Below are positions 53,482 to 62,737 of a stretch of DNA of 64,000 nt, piece by piece. The notes beneath the pieces are model-generated. The model saw only the letters and a program-made list of their open reading frames with translations, had not been told where the DNA came from and did not search any database. The translations under genes and the position numbers were made by a program. The stretch is from Granulosicoccus sp045106195 (GTDB lineage: Bacteria > Pseudomonadota > Gammaproteobacteria > Granulosicoccales > Granulosicoccaceae), in assembly GCA_045106195.1 (NCBI GenBank), contig JBGCEH010000024.1, positions 62,001-126,000 of the forward strand, given 5' to 3'. Within the stretch, counting starts at the first letter, position 1; each line of letters opens with the position of its first letter.

Positions 53482-54360
53482 ATGTATCAGCTAGACAACA
53501 CGGTTGAGGCCGACCCTACTCTAGACGCACCTCGACCTCGTGGTGCCAGGGTTATCCCTGTTGAGGAAAAACCTGCCGGAGTCGTCATTCGGTCAGGCTA
53601 CCTCGTAGAACGGCTCTTCCGTACACCGGAAAACAATCTCTTCAACTACGTCAAGTTCAATCTGGTTAATCAGCATATCATCAACACTGGACGTGTAACT
53701 CCCAGAATTATGGATATCGGGTGTGGGCTGCAGGCTGCCAGGCGTTTTCTGCAAACGCTGAACCCGGACATATCATACTTTGGCGTTGACTATGAGCCAG
53801 CATTTCAGCCGGATGCAATTGTCGATCTGAATAAACCGGGTGATCTGGAACAGCCCATGAAGTGGAGCCCCGACGTTGTCATGCTGCTGGATGTGCTGGA
53901 GCATCTTCATGAAGACAAGGCGCAGCTGCGTCGAGTGCTTGGACATATTGCACAGTCAATGCCACGCGAAGCTCAACTGATCGTTACCGTACCCCAGTGG
54001 TATCGGCTTGATCGCTTCAAATTGGCTCATCTGCATTATCCTGAACACAAGATAAGGTTAACTCAAAGCGAATGGCGCAGCATTGTCGAGGAATATTTCA
54101 CGATAACGTCTACTCAGGGCCTCGGGTATTTGTCAGTGATACCGTATTTGCCAATGGCGCTGCGAAGCTACACACCAGATAACACTTTAGGCCGGCTATT
54201 CACTCATCTGCGCTCTTCGACGTTTGAAAAAAGCTGGATCAAACCGCTTGATCTGTTCCTGTCAAACACCCTGGGGAAAATACTGCCTTTTAAATACTTG
54301 TCCAACGATATTCTTTTTGTCGCGACCCCCCGAGAACAGAGACATATTAATAAACCATGA
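53482..54360 (+). CDS. Class I SAM-dependent methyltransferase
   Basis: A 292-residue Rossmann methyltransferase. Motif I is RIMDIGCGLQAARRFL, the acidic end of strand 2 is FGVDYEP, and the strand-4 region VVMLLDVLEHLHEDKAQLR is of the DVLEH (Ubi/COQ-like) group. An extra N-terminal region of about 70 residues and a long C-terminal extension flank it. GGAG lies nine bases before the ATG. Its stop overlaps the next start as ATGA, so it is tightly coupled to a SAHH-like gene, possibly handling its by-product S-adenosylhomocysteine. The methyl acceptor is unknown. Confidence 0.88.
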   Translation: MYQLDNTVEADPTLDAPRPRGARVIPVEEKPAGVVIRSGYLVERLFRTPENNLFNYVKFNLVNQHIINTGRVTPRIMDIGCGLQAARRFLQTLNPDISYFGVDYEPAFQPDAIVDLNKPGDLEQPMKWSPDVVMLLDVLEHLHEDKAQLRRVLGHIAQSMPREAQLIVTVPQWYRLDRFKLAHLHYPEHKIRLTQSEWRSIVEEYFTITSTQGLGYLSVIPYLPMALRSYTPDNTLGRLFTHLRSSTFEKSWIKPLDLFLSNTLGKILPFKYLSNDILFVATPREQRHINKP

Positions 54361-55490
54361 ACATCCCCAAACCATTTCACCCCGACTTTCTCGGTGAAAT
54401 GTGTCGTCGACTCAATCTTGAGCCCTACCCTGACACCCGACAATTCGTTGTTCAGCATCTATTTCCCGATACCGTGCGATTGCTTTTACTGTTACATCGC
54501 TATGTCCCCATCGATACCGTCATCGGTATCAGTTACTCCGGGAATGCTGATGCTATTCGCCAGTTACGCGATCGGGGCATTCGCGTGTTAACACCAGCTT
54601 ATCCGGAGCTCGCTGAGTGTGTCGCTCATGAGCTACGTGACTGTATCAGTCGATGTGCAAATGACAATCTCAGACTCATAATTCATGAAGTTGGCGGCAT
54701 TGCCATCAAAGCTCTCCATGAACCTGAATTCATCGGCGAAGACGTGGTTGTCGGTGTACTGGAAATAACAAAACAGGGAGTCTGGGTTGCTGAGCAACTG
54801 TCAGAATTGAAGGTCCCACAGATCAATGTGGCACAGACTCGCTTGAAAGAAATTGAAGGTAAGCAGGTCGGAGAAGCCGTCGTTGCTGCCCTTGATAGCA
54901 TCCTTCGTGATCTGGGCTACTCCACTGTGGGGCGTGATGCATTGGTTATAGGCTACGGATGGGTAGGAAAAGGTATCGCACAAAGTTTGCGAAACCGTGG
55001 ATTGGGTGTTAGCGTCAAGGATGTCGACATGGTATCTGTCGTTGAAGCGACGGTGGATGGTCACCATCCCTGCTACTCGGATACCTTGAGTCGTGCGCCT
55101 GCCATTGTTGTCGGAGCGACAGGCAAACCGTCAATTGACCAGCACCTTCTGGCTCAGTTGCCAGATCGGTGCTTCCTCGTTAGTGGCTCTTCCAAGGATC
55201 ACGAAATCGATCTGTCATACCTTGACAGCCAGACAGCAGAATCCGTATCGCTGCATCCACACGTTCGTCAATGCACCTTGCATGACGGCAGACGTTTGTT
55301 TTTAGTCAACGACGGTTATCCGGTAAATTTTACCGGCGCAAGTGTTCCGGATGAAATTGTCGAATTTCTGTTCGCCGAACTGATTATGCTCATCCCGAAA
55401 CTGTTGGAACACCGGGTGTTACCCGGAATACATACCTTGCCCGAAGCAGAAGAAGCGCTACCCGCGAGTATATGGCTTGAGATGCGTTGA
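54357..55490 (+). CDS. SAHH-like protein with altered active site
   Basis: A 377-residue protein with the NAD-binding domain of adenosylhomocysteinase: GYGWVGKG at 199-206, followed by SVKDVD. The C-terminal part resembles the SAHH dimer tail. SAHH has a conserved INVxDSxxKSKFDN segment; here it reads INVAQTRLKEIEGK (156-169), so by-eye alignment replaces the catalytic Lys with Ile166 and the Asp with Gly168. The region before it lacks the usual adenosine-binding residues. Length is shorter than true SAHH (430-480). It may be a dehydrogenase, a scaffold or a regulator rather than a hydrolase. Coupled to the preceding methyltransferase. Confidence 0.85.
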   Translation: MNIPKPFHPDFLGEMCRRLNLEPYPDTRQFVVQHLFPDTVRLLLLLHRYVPIDTVIGISYSGNADAIRQLRDRGIRVLTPAYPELAECVAHELRDCISRCANDNLRLIIHEVGGIAIKALHEPEFIGEDVVVGVLEITKQGVWVAEQLSELKVPQINVAQTRLKEIEGKQVGEAVVAALDSILRDLGYSTVGRDALVIGYGWVGKGIAQSLRNRGLGVSVKDVDMVSVVEATVDGHHPCYSDTLSRAPAIVVGATGKPSIDQHLLAQLPDRCFLVSGSSKDHEIDLSYLDSQTAESVSLHPHVRQCTLHDGRRLFLVNDGYPVNFTGASVPDEIVEFLFAELIMLIPKLLEHRVLPGIHTLPEAEEALPASIWLEMR

Positions 55491-55497
55491 AGAAGGC

Positions 55498-57534
55498 TCA
55501 GGCAGCCACTTCGGGGGTTTTCGGCCACTTGGCTTTACTCTTTCTCCTAGAGTTCAGAAAAGTGGTAGCTCGGCCCTTGTCCATCGGCTTTGCAAACAAG
55601 AATCCCTGAAGCTGATGACAACCTTGCTGCATCAGAAAATCACGTTGTAACTGCGTCTCAACGCCTTCGGCGATAACTTTTAGCGAAAGCTTGTTACCTA
55701 CTCCGATAATAAGATCGATGACCGGGGAGATCTCCCCGTCACAAAGAAATGAACGATCAATCTTTATGCTGTCGAAGGGAAATTTCTGCAAGTATCCAAG
55801 ATTGCTGTAACCAGAGCCAAAATCGTCAAGGCTTAGCTTGACTCTCATCGCGTGCAATTCAGAAATCACACTGTGAATGGATTCACTGTTCTCCATCAAC
55901 ATGGACTCCGTAATCTCCAGCTCCAATTGCTCCGGGTTCGCACCCGTGCAACTCAAGGCTTGTCGAATCACGGCCACGATATTGCCATGCCGGAATTCAA
56001 AAGGCGAAACGTTGACGGCCATGCAAATATCATGTCCATCAGATGACCATATGGCTTGCTGCGACAGGGCTTCGTGCAGAACGTACCTGGTGACCTCTCC
56101 AATTTTCCCAGTCTCTTCTGCGACAGCAATGAATTCACTGGGACAAATCCAGCCAAGCGAAGGATGGTTCCAACGCGACAGCGCCTCTACGCCCAGAATA
56201 ATACCCGACGAGGCGCATAGTTTGGGCTGGTAATACACCTGCAAAGTGGATGTCGCTATGGCATCACTCAAATCGCGCTCTATCAATCGACGCCTTACGC
56301 TTTGTGTCGTCATTTGAGTCTTGAACCTCAAGACTCCCCCGCCAGCCTGTTTGGCAGCATACATGGCCAGATCAGCCTGCTGCATCAACTCATCAGGATC
56401 AGAGGAATCCAGTGGAAAACGGCTGATACCTATGCTGGGCATAATCGAAATCTCGTGACCTTCAATTGCTATCGGAGCTTTCAAGATATCGACGATAATT
56501 TGAGCCTTGGCAGACGCTTGACGGCCTGTTTCGTTGTCTTCAAGCAGCAAGGTGAATTCATCGCCACCGAGCCTTGCCAGATCTTCATTGGGGCTCAGGC
56601 AGTCACTCAACCGATCCGCCACAGCGACAAGCAGCTTATCCCCGACGGTGTGTCCGAGCGTATCGTTGATCAGCTTGAATCTATCAAGATCGATAAACAA
56701 AACAGCCAATCGATGATCTAACCCAGAAGAGTTTGCAAGTCGCCTCTGCAGCGTGCTGAACCATGAAGCTCGATTGGGTAACGATGTCAACGCATCATAG
56801 TAGGCCAAATGATGCACTTGCTGCTCCGCGTGAAGACGTTCGGATACATCAGTTTCTGTGACCATTATCGACGATGTGCCAGTCACAGGATCCGGGCAGG
56901 TCTCAAGTGTCAGACTATGCCAACCATTGCCACTTCGGGTCTTGACCAAGGCCTCGATGACGACCTCCTTACCCGCTGCAAGCTCTATACTCACCCAGCG
57001 CCAGTCGGCTTCGTCAATAAAACGCTCTGCTAGTGACAATTTATCCGCACCAAGCATGCCGCGAGCCGCCGGGTTCGAATATTTCAGCCGCCCATCAGTT
57101 CCGTAAACCGACACACAGACTGACGTATAGAGTAACGCCGAGCTTCTGTACAGCGTGTCAGAACTTGCGACTGAATCTTGCTGAACCGCATTGACCATGA
57201 GCAAGCGTTCAGTGCTTGGCGATTCGAATGCACCAATGGCACATTCACAGGTTGTCGGCTGACCGTTTGGATAGAACGTCCAATATTCTGACACTGTCAA
57301 CGTTGTACCTGTCAAATCAACACAATACTGATCAAGTCGTTTACGAACCTTGAATGATGTTTCGCTGGATAGATTTCGAGTCTGCAAGTCAGTTAGACTC
57401 GATGCACCCCATAATGCCAATGCTGCCGAATTGGCCCAGACGAAGCGCAATTTATCAACGTCGAACAGCCAAACGGGAGATCGAATTAGTTCAAGAGGAA
57501 AGACGACACTCTGTATATACTTTTCTAAACGCAT
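55498..57534 (-). CDS. PAS-GGDEF-EAL cyclic-di-GMP protein
   Basis: About 678 residues. One or two PAS-like sensor domains (about 1-240), then GGDEF (ARLGGDEFTLLLED) with an intact active half-site, then EAL with GVEALSRWNHP, NVSPFEF, LELEITES, DDFGSGYS and AEGVE all present. Both halves look catalytically competent, so it may make or break cyclic-di-GMP, or one half may be regulatory. No membrane span or signal peptide is evident. ATG 57534 is chosen; a TTG at 57543 is possible. Confidence 0.92.
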   Translation of the reverse strand: MRLEKYIQSVVFPLELIRSPVWLFDVDKLRFVWANSAALALWGASSLTDLQTRNLSSETSFKVRKRLDQYCVDLTGTTLTVSEYWTFYPNGQPTTCECAIGAFESPSTERLLMVNAVQQDSVASSDTLYRSSALLYTSVCVSVYGTDGRLKYSNPAARGMLGADKLSLAERFIDEADWRWVSIELAAGKEVVIEALVKTRSGNGWHSLTLETCPDPVTGTSSIMVTETDVSERLHAEQQVHHLAYYDALTSLPNRASWFSTLQRRLANSSGLDHRLAVLFIDLDRFKLINDTLGHTVGDKLLVAVADRLSDCLSPNEDLARLGGDEFTLLLEDNETGRQASAKAQIIVDILKAPIAIEGHEISIMPSIGISRFPLDSSDPDELMQQADLAMYAAKQAGGGVLRFKTQMTTQSVRRRLIERDLSDAIATSTLQVYYQPKLCASSGIILGVEALSRWNHPSLGWICPSEFIAVAEETGKIGEVTRYVLHEALSQQAIWSSDGHDICMAVNVSPFEFRHGNIVAVIRQALSCTGANPEQLELEITESMLMENSESIHSVISELHAMRVKLSLDDFGSGYSNLGYLQKFPFDSIKIDRSFLCDGEISPVIDLIIGVGNKLSLKVIAEGVETQLQRDFLMQQGCHQLQGFLFAKPMDKGRATTFLNSRRKSKAKWPKTPEVAA

Positions 57535-57717
57535 GATGAGCAAACAACACCCCAGAGAATACAGTCAAGTAACACTGGATATGCACGTACTCGACCATAA
57601 CAGCTATTTCTTGAATAATTTTAGTGTCTGACGGTTACATTGACTTCGGATGTGAACACCCTTTTTGGTCAAATCATTTGTCAATACAGGTTATTGTTTT
57701 CAGGTATTACCCGCTGT

Positions 57718-58059
57718 TTACTGTATCAAGGTATCCAGACGCGCTGCCCAGATAAAATCATTTTCGGTGAGACCATGTACATCGTGTGTTGAGAGCGCAA
57801 TCTGGCAATAACCCCATCCGAAAGTAACATCAGGGTGATGTCCTTCCCTGTCTGCCAACCATATACACAGGTTTACCAGATAGGTGGCTTTTGCAAAACC
57901 CTTGAAAACAAATTTGCGCTGCAACGATGTTGAATCGTCACTTACCCGCCAGTCGGCGTGAAGCTCATTGACCAACTCGTTTACGCGGTGTACCGGCAGT
58001 AATTCTATCTGCCCATGACATGGCGCGCAGTGTTTACAGGATAGTCTAGTGGACGTCAT
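57718..58059 (-). CDS. phhB: Pterin-4a-carbinolamine dehydratase
   Basis: A 113-residue protein of the PCD/DCoH family, which regenerates the pterin cofactor used by aromatic amino-acid hydroxylases. Diagnostic residues are REGHHPDVTFGWGYC, with the HHP motif and the conserved Trp, and the final LTENDFIWAARLD. An N-terminal CKHCAPCHG Cys motif is an extra that most short PCDs lack or vary; its role is unknown. No phenylalanine hydroxylase is adjacent. Confidence 0.9.
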   Translation of the reverse strand: MTSTRLSCKHCAPCHGQIELLPVHRVNELVNELHADWRVSDDSTSLQRKFVFKGFAKATYLVNLCIWLADREGHHPDVTFGWGYCQIALSTHDVHGLTENDFIWAARLDTLIQ

Positions 58060-58102
58060 GAAGTGATCCTGTCTTATTTATTAACCACCTTCGTCAACCC
58101 TG

Positions 58103-59218
58103 TCATGCCGGCGCAAGCAATACGGGGCCCTTGCTCATAAATGCAACACCTACAGATTCGCCAATAGAATAATTCGCTTCAACATCTGCCACAACGAAAA
58201 TATCTCCGACTGAGGTTTTAACTCGGTATTCCATATGACTGCCAACGTAGGTCGACTTCTCAACGGATGCTGCCAGAGTGTTGGGGGTATTGGCAGGTAA
58301 CAATTGAATTCGCCCCGGCCTAACCGCGATCCGTCCGGGGCCTACGCCAGACTCACGAACAGGTGTGGAGATCTGCATCTGGCCAGATCCGAGATCGACC
58401 ATGGCCATGCCGTCAATGACTTCAGTAACAGTAGCCTCAAGCAAATTGGCCTCACCAATAAAGTCTGCAACAAAGGCATCAGCGGGAGCATCGTAGAGCT
58501 CTCTGGGCGTGCCGACTTGTGCGATTACCGAATTGTTCATCACGATAATGCGGTCTGACACCGCAAGCGCCTCTTCCTGGTCATGCGTCACATACACAAC
58601 TGTAAGACCCAGCCTCGTTTGTATATCGCGAATATCATCACGAACCTGACGTCTGAGTTTGGCATCAAGATTAGACAAAGGCTCATCGAATAACAAGACT
58701 TGCGGTTCCAGCACCAACGCACGTGCCACGGCAACGCGTTGCTGCTGCCCACCCGAGAGCTCACTTGGCAAGCGGCTACCGTATCCGGACAGACCAACAA
58801 GATCCAGGCCTTCCTGCGCTCGCGCAATGACCTCAGCCTTCTTGAACTTCGAGATCTTCAAACCGTACGAGACATTTTCCATAACACTCATGTGCGGAAA
58901 CAATGCGTACGACTGGAATACCATTGACACATCACGATCAGTTGCAGGTAATTTGGTAACGTCTTTGTCACCGATTAGAATCTTGCCATCACTTGGCATC
59001 TCCAACCCGGCAATCATTCGCAACGTCGTCGTCTTGCCACAACCTGACGGCCCCAGTAATGTAACGAGCTCACCCGCTTCGACGCTCAGTGACACATGGT
59101 CTACAGCCGTCACAGAATCGTTGTACACCTTGCTGACCTGCTCAAATTTAACAGAAGCGGCCTTCGCGTGGATACCCTTAAGCGCATGATCGGAGACAGC
59201 GGCATTGGAAGTTGTCAT
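58103..59218 (-). CDS. ABC ATPase of an AfuABC/FbpABC-type system
   Basis: A 371-residue ATPase. Walker A GPSGCGKTT, signature LSGGQQQR, Walker B VLLFDEPLSN, switch His in VTHDQEEALA, then a TOBE-like domain containing IAVRPGRI. GGAGC is just before the ATG. It is the last gene of a three-gene ABC operon (binding protein, fused permease, ATPase), 15 bases after the permease gene. Confidence 0.93.
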   Translation of the reverse strand: MTTSNAAVSDHALKGIHAKAASVKFEQVSKVYNDSVTAVDHVSLSVEAGELVTLLGPSGCGKTTTLRMIAGLEMPSDGKILIGDKDVTKLPATDRDVSMVFQSYALFPHMSVMENVSYGLKISKFKKAEVIARAQEGLDLVGLSGYGSRLPSELSGGQQQRVAVARALVLEPQVLLFDEPLSNLDAKLRRQVRDDIRDIQTRLGLTVVYVTHDQEEALAVSDRIIVMNNSVIAQVGTPRELYDAPADAFVADFIGEANLLEATVTEVIDGMAMVDLGSGQMQISTPVRESGVGPGRIAVRPGRIQLLPANTPNTLAASVEKSTYVGSHMEYRVKTSVGDIFVVADVEANYSIGESVGVAFMSKGPVLLAPA

Positions 59219-59233
59219 AGGTGCTCCGTGAAC

Positions 59234-61447
59234 TCAGGTTAAAGCGGTCGAGGTTTGCTGACGTCGCCGTGTGGTCGCCCGTCCCACGGCAAGCTGGGTA
59301 ACAGCGACCATGGTCAGCATTACGACAATCAACATCGATGAATAAGCAATGGCAATACCGTAGTCGTTGTTTTCGACGCGTCCGATGATGTAGCTTGTTG
59401 CCATGTTGTACTCGGCACTAACAAGAAAAATAACGGCACTGATAGCCGTCATGGCTCTCACAAAGCTATAGACCAATGCAGCCAGTATGGCCGGACGCAT
59501 TAATGGCAGTATAATTTTTGTAAACGTCCGCCAGGTACTGGCTCCCAGTGTCAGCGATGCCTCATCCAGACTCTTGTCCAGTTGGGACATAGAGGCAATA
59601 CCAGCTCTTACGCCTACTGGCATATTTCTGAATATAAAACTGATTACCAGTATGGCCCCGGTACCTGTAAGCTCGATCGGCGGCACGTTAAACGCAAGAA
59701 TATAGGAGACCCCGATAACCGTCCCCGGGATGGCAAAGCTGAGCATGGTGCCAAATTCAAACCATTGCTTGCCTGCAAAGTTCTGCCTTACCAGCAGCCA
59801 GGCGGTTACAAGACCGACAATTGCCGTTAATGGTGCAGCGATGCCCGCAATCTTGAGCGTGGTCCAGAACGAATCCCACGCACTGCCCTTGAAATGCAGC
59901 CCAAAATCGTTGAAACCTACCGCAAAAGCAGATTCGTAGTGCTTGAGCGTCAGCGAATGATCAAGCCCCCAAAGCTCGACGAATCCGCCGTATAGAATCA
60001 TGCTATAGACGGTTAAGGTAAACACCGTCCAGATGCCAGCTATGGCGTAGCAGGGCAACATAACGCGCCTGGGGAGTAATACATGCATCCCACCGTCGCC
60101 CTTACCTGTTTGTGTGGTGTAGCTCTTCTTTCCAAGCCAGCGCCGCTGTGCATAAAATGCACTTAGTGTAAATATCAGAAGCGCAACCGCCAACACCGCC
60201 GCCTTACCCTGATCGTTCTGAGCACCTACTATGGCAAAGAATATCTCTGTCGATAACACATCGTAGTTACCACCAAGTACCAGTGGGTTGCCAAAATCAG
60301 CCATGCTTTCTATAAAGCCAAGCAGAAAGGCATTGGCTAGACCCGGGCGCATCAATGGAAGCGATACCGTACGAAATGTCTGCCACTTGTTGGCGCGTAG
60401 CGTCTGCGCCGCCTCCTCCATCGATGGGCTGACACCCTCCACCACGCCGATAAGAACCAGAAACGCAATAGGTGTAAATGAGAGTAACTGTGCGATGAAA
60501 ATGCCGGGCAATCCGTAAACCCAGCGAGTAGCCTGCAAGTCAAACAACTCGGCAATAAACTGGGTAATGGTTCCGGACAAGCCGAACAACAATATGATCG
60601 CAAGCCCGATTACGAAAGGTGGTGTGATGATAGGAAGTACGGTCAGGCCACGAAGCAGCTTGCCGTAACGAAAACCGGAACGTGTGGCGACCAGCGCAAA
60701 AACCAATCCCAATACGGTTGTAAAGAACCCGACCAGCACGGCAAGCAACAGGGAATTCCAGGCAACCCCGCAACGGGTCCCCCCCGTCAGGCAGGACAGT
60801 CCCCAGATTTTATCTTCAAGAAATTTCGTCGCGAAAAGCCCAATGGAAAACACCCCATCGTTATCTCTGAACGCACTGGAGAGCATCTGGACAATCGGGA
60901 AAAAGATAAAGACGGCCACCATGGCCACAACAAGGCCAATGGCACCTACGACAAAGACATCACCGTTAATCGCACCCCGACCGGCAATACCGGTCGTTAA
61001 CAGAAACAGAAAAGCGGCAACAACCAGTAGTGCTCCAGCGCCCATGCCGAACTGTCTATCATCCAGCGGGCCAAACAGCGTACCCAGAGCTTCAAAATTC
61101 CATCCACGCAGACCGATGCCATAACCCTGGATGGCAACCCAGGCAAGCCCTGCAACTCCCGCTATCAGCAGAACATTGGCACGACGGATGGAGGCGACAG
61201 ATGAGTCGGAGATGCTGCGCGTAAAGATCTCACCAATCCATGGCAGCAACAGGAAAAAAAGCATAGGGGCAAGCCAGAGCTTCTCCCCTTGCATGATCAG
61301 AAATAGCGCCGGCGCATAATCGGTATCAAAGGGATACCCATCTACCAGCCATTCAAAACCCCAAAGTCCATCCTCTAGGATGTACCAGGGGAGAATGCAA
61401 AAACCGAACAGCCCTATGAGCAACCAAAGCCGAGAACTGTTTTTCAT
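59234..61447 (-). CDS. Fused double permease of an AfuABC/FbpABC-type system
   Basis: A 737-residue permease carrying both membrane halves in one chain. EAA loops occur twice: MEEAAQTLRANKWQTFRTV with LPLMRPGL, and LDEASLTLGASTWRTFTKI with LPLMRPAI. About 12 membrane spans. The fused form of about 700 residues is typical of AfuB-like proteins rather than the shorter FbpB. Characterised AfuABC transports hexose phosphates, while FbpABC takes iron(III), so the substrate is open. A hairpin precedes it in the operon. Confidence 0.92.
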   Translation of the reverse strand: MKNSSRLWLLIGLFGFCILPWYILEDGLWGFEWLVDGYPFDTDYAPALFLIMQGEKLWLAPMLFFLLLPWIGEIFTRSISDSSVASIRRANVLLIAGVAGLAWVAIQGYGIGLRGWNFEALGTLFGPLDDRQFGMGAGALLVVAAFLFLLTTGIAGRGAINGDVFVVGAIGLVVAMVAVFIFFPIVQMLSSAFRDNDGVFSIGLFATKFLEDKIWGLSCLTGGTRCGVAWNSLLLAVLVGFFTTVLGLVFALVATRSGFRYGKLLRGLTVLPIITPPFVIGLAIILLFGLSGTITQFIAELFDLQATRWVYGLPGIFIAQLLSFTPIAFLVLIGVVEGVSPSMEEAAQTLRANKWQTFRTVSLPLMRPGLANAFLLGFIESMADFGNPLVLGGNYDVLSTEIFFAIVGAQNDQGKAAVLAVALLIFTLSAFYAQRRWLGKKSYTTQTGKGDGGMHVLLPRRVMLPCYAIAGIWTVFTLTVYSMILYGGFVELWGLDHSLTLKHYESAFAVGFNDFGLHFKGSAWDSFWTTLKIAGIAAPLTAIVGLVTAWLLVRQNFAGKQWFEFGTMLSFAIPGTVIGVSYILAFNVPPIELTGTGAILVISFIFRNMPVGVRAGIASMSQLDKSLDEASLTLGASTWRTFTKIILPLMRPAILAALVYSFVRAMTAISAVIFLVSAEYNMATSYIIGRVENNDYGIAIAYSSMLIVVMLTMVAVTQLAVGRATTRRRQQTSTALT

Positions 61448-61459
61448 AAGGTAAAACCC

Positions 61460-61499
61460 GGAGTGTTCATGAAACGCAAAATCCTTTCATGGACACTCC
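61460..61499 (-). other. Intercistronic hairpin, binding-protein/permease gap
   Basis: GGAGTGT (61460-61466) and CATGAAA (61468-61474) pair with TTTCATG (61485-61491) and ACACTCC (61493-61499), with one mismatched pair between the blocks and a ten-base loop. It lies 28 bases after the binding-protein stop and 12 bases before the permease start. No T-tract follows. Confidence 0.75.
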
Positions 61500-61527
61500 A
61501 GGATTAAGACTAAAAAGCATGCCTGAC

Positions 61528-62556
61528 TTACTGTGGCAATACAGAGACCTCGTCATCCCATTTCTTCAGCAACCGCTTACGCTCATCCGCAGAGCCATAT
61601 TTCTTGAAGTCGTAGTCAATCAGGTTGATGGAATCAAGATCTGGTGCCATCGGTGAACTGGTCGCTGCCTTGTTTGACATGACCTGAAATGCATTGACTT
61701 CGAGCGCTCGGGTCTGGACTTCAGCCGTTAATGCCCAATCATAGAACTTTCGGGCATTCTCTGGATTACGCCCACCTTTGATCAGCGTCATACCGCCAAT
61801 TTCGTAACCGGTGCCTTCACAGGGAGCAACTGGCTTGATTGGAAAACCAGATGCTGCCTGAGCAACCGCATCATGAAGAAAGACGATACCAATGGTGTTT
61901 TCACCACGAGCTGCAGCTTTGATAGGTGCGGAACCGGACTTAGTGTACTGATTGATATTCTTGTGCAGACCCTTCATGAAATCAAAGCCTTCTTCTTCGC
62001 CAAACAACTGTACGATTGTCGCTAGCGTTGTATAGGCCGTGCCCGAAGAGTTTGGATTTGCCATCTGGACATGGCCTTTGTATTCGGGTTTAAGCAGGTC
62101 AGCCCAACAGGCAGGCACAGGCAGATTGTTTGCCTTTAATACATCTTCGTTGTAGCCATAGCCCAGAGCACCAGAGTAGATACCCATTGTCTGGTTATTG
62201 GCGGCCTCTGATTGGCGGATAGCCCAGTCGTGTTGCTCCGAACGCATAGGTGAGTCATACGCATCGCTCAACCCTTCTTCAGCAGCCTGCAGATGTGGGT
62301 CACCGGTGCCACCCCACCAGATATCTCCTTTGGGGTTGCTGGACTCTGCCTTGATCTGAGCGAGCGTTTCACCGGAACTCTTGCGTGTCATGCTGACTTT
62401 GATACCTGTTGCCTCTTCGAAACCCGTTGCCATAAGCTGGCACCAGTCTTCCTGAGCACTACAATAGTAAGTCAGCTTCTCAGCTGCGTATAATGGCGCC
62501 GAAATACCGCCCGCCAGCATTAACGCTGGTAGCGCCAGTAATGGTGTCTTTCGCAT
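61528..62556 (-). CDS. AfuA/FbpA-type ABC substrate-binding protein
   Basis: A 342-residue exported binding protein with a signal peptide ending near PLYAAEKL. The mature N-terminus LTYYCSAQEDWCQLM is a marked feature of a subgroup beside fused AfuB-like permeases. In classical FbpA a pair of adjacent Tyr in the C-terminal half binds iron; here the matching region reads DYDFKKYGSADERK with no Tyr-Tyr pair. Binding of iron is therefore doubtful, and a phosphorylated or anionic organic ligand is possible. AGGAG lies 10 bases before the ATG. Confidence 0.88.
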   Translation of the reverse strand: MRKTPLLALPALMLAGGISAPLYAAEKLTYYCSAQEDWCQLMATGFEEATGIKVSMTRKSSGETLAQIKAESSNPKGDIWWGGTGDPHLQAAEEGLSDAYDSPMRSEQHDWAIRQSEAANNQTMGIYSGALGYGYNEDVLKANNLPVPACWADLLKPEYKGHVQMANPNSSGTAYTTLATIVQLFGEEEGFDFMKGLHKNINQYTKSGSAPIKAAARGENTIGIVFLHDAVAQAASGFPIKPVAPCEGTGYEIGGMTLIKGGRNPENARKFYDWALTAEVQTRALEVNAFQVMSNKAATSSPMAPDLDSINLIDYDFKKYGSADERKRLLKKWDDEVSVLPQ

Positions 62557-62581
62557 TGGGTCGTTCTCCTCTAAACGGTTT

Positions 62582-62597
62582 TTGGTAGGTATACCAA
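62582..62597. promoter_or_regulatory. Inverted repeat upstream of the AfuA-like gene
   Basis: TTGGTA (62582-62587) and TACCAA (62592-62597) flank GGTA, 26-41 bases before the start codon. It does not resemble a Fur box (GATAATGATAATCATTATC). It could be an operator or a part of the 5' leader. Confidence 0.4.
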
Positions 62598-62737
62598 TAG
62601 CACCTTAGAGATTGCCTTTTAGCGGTGCATAAAGCAACACTTTAAGCGGCTGGAGAACAGAAAAAGACTCAGCAATAGCATTGACAGGCAGACCGAGCGC
62701 CCCAGCCCCTATGAAATGTCGACCCGTTAGAACAATA

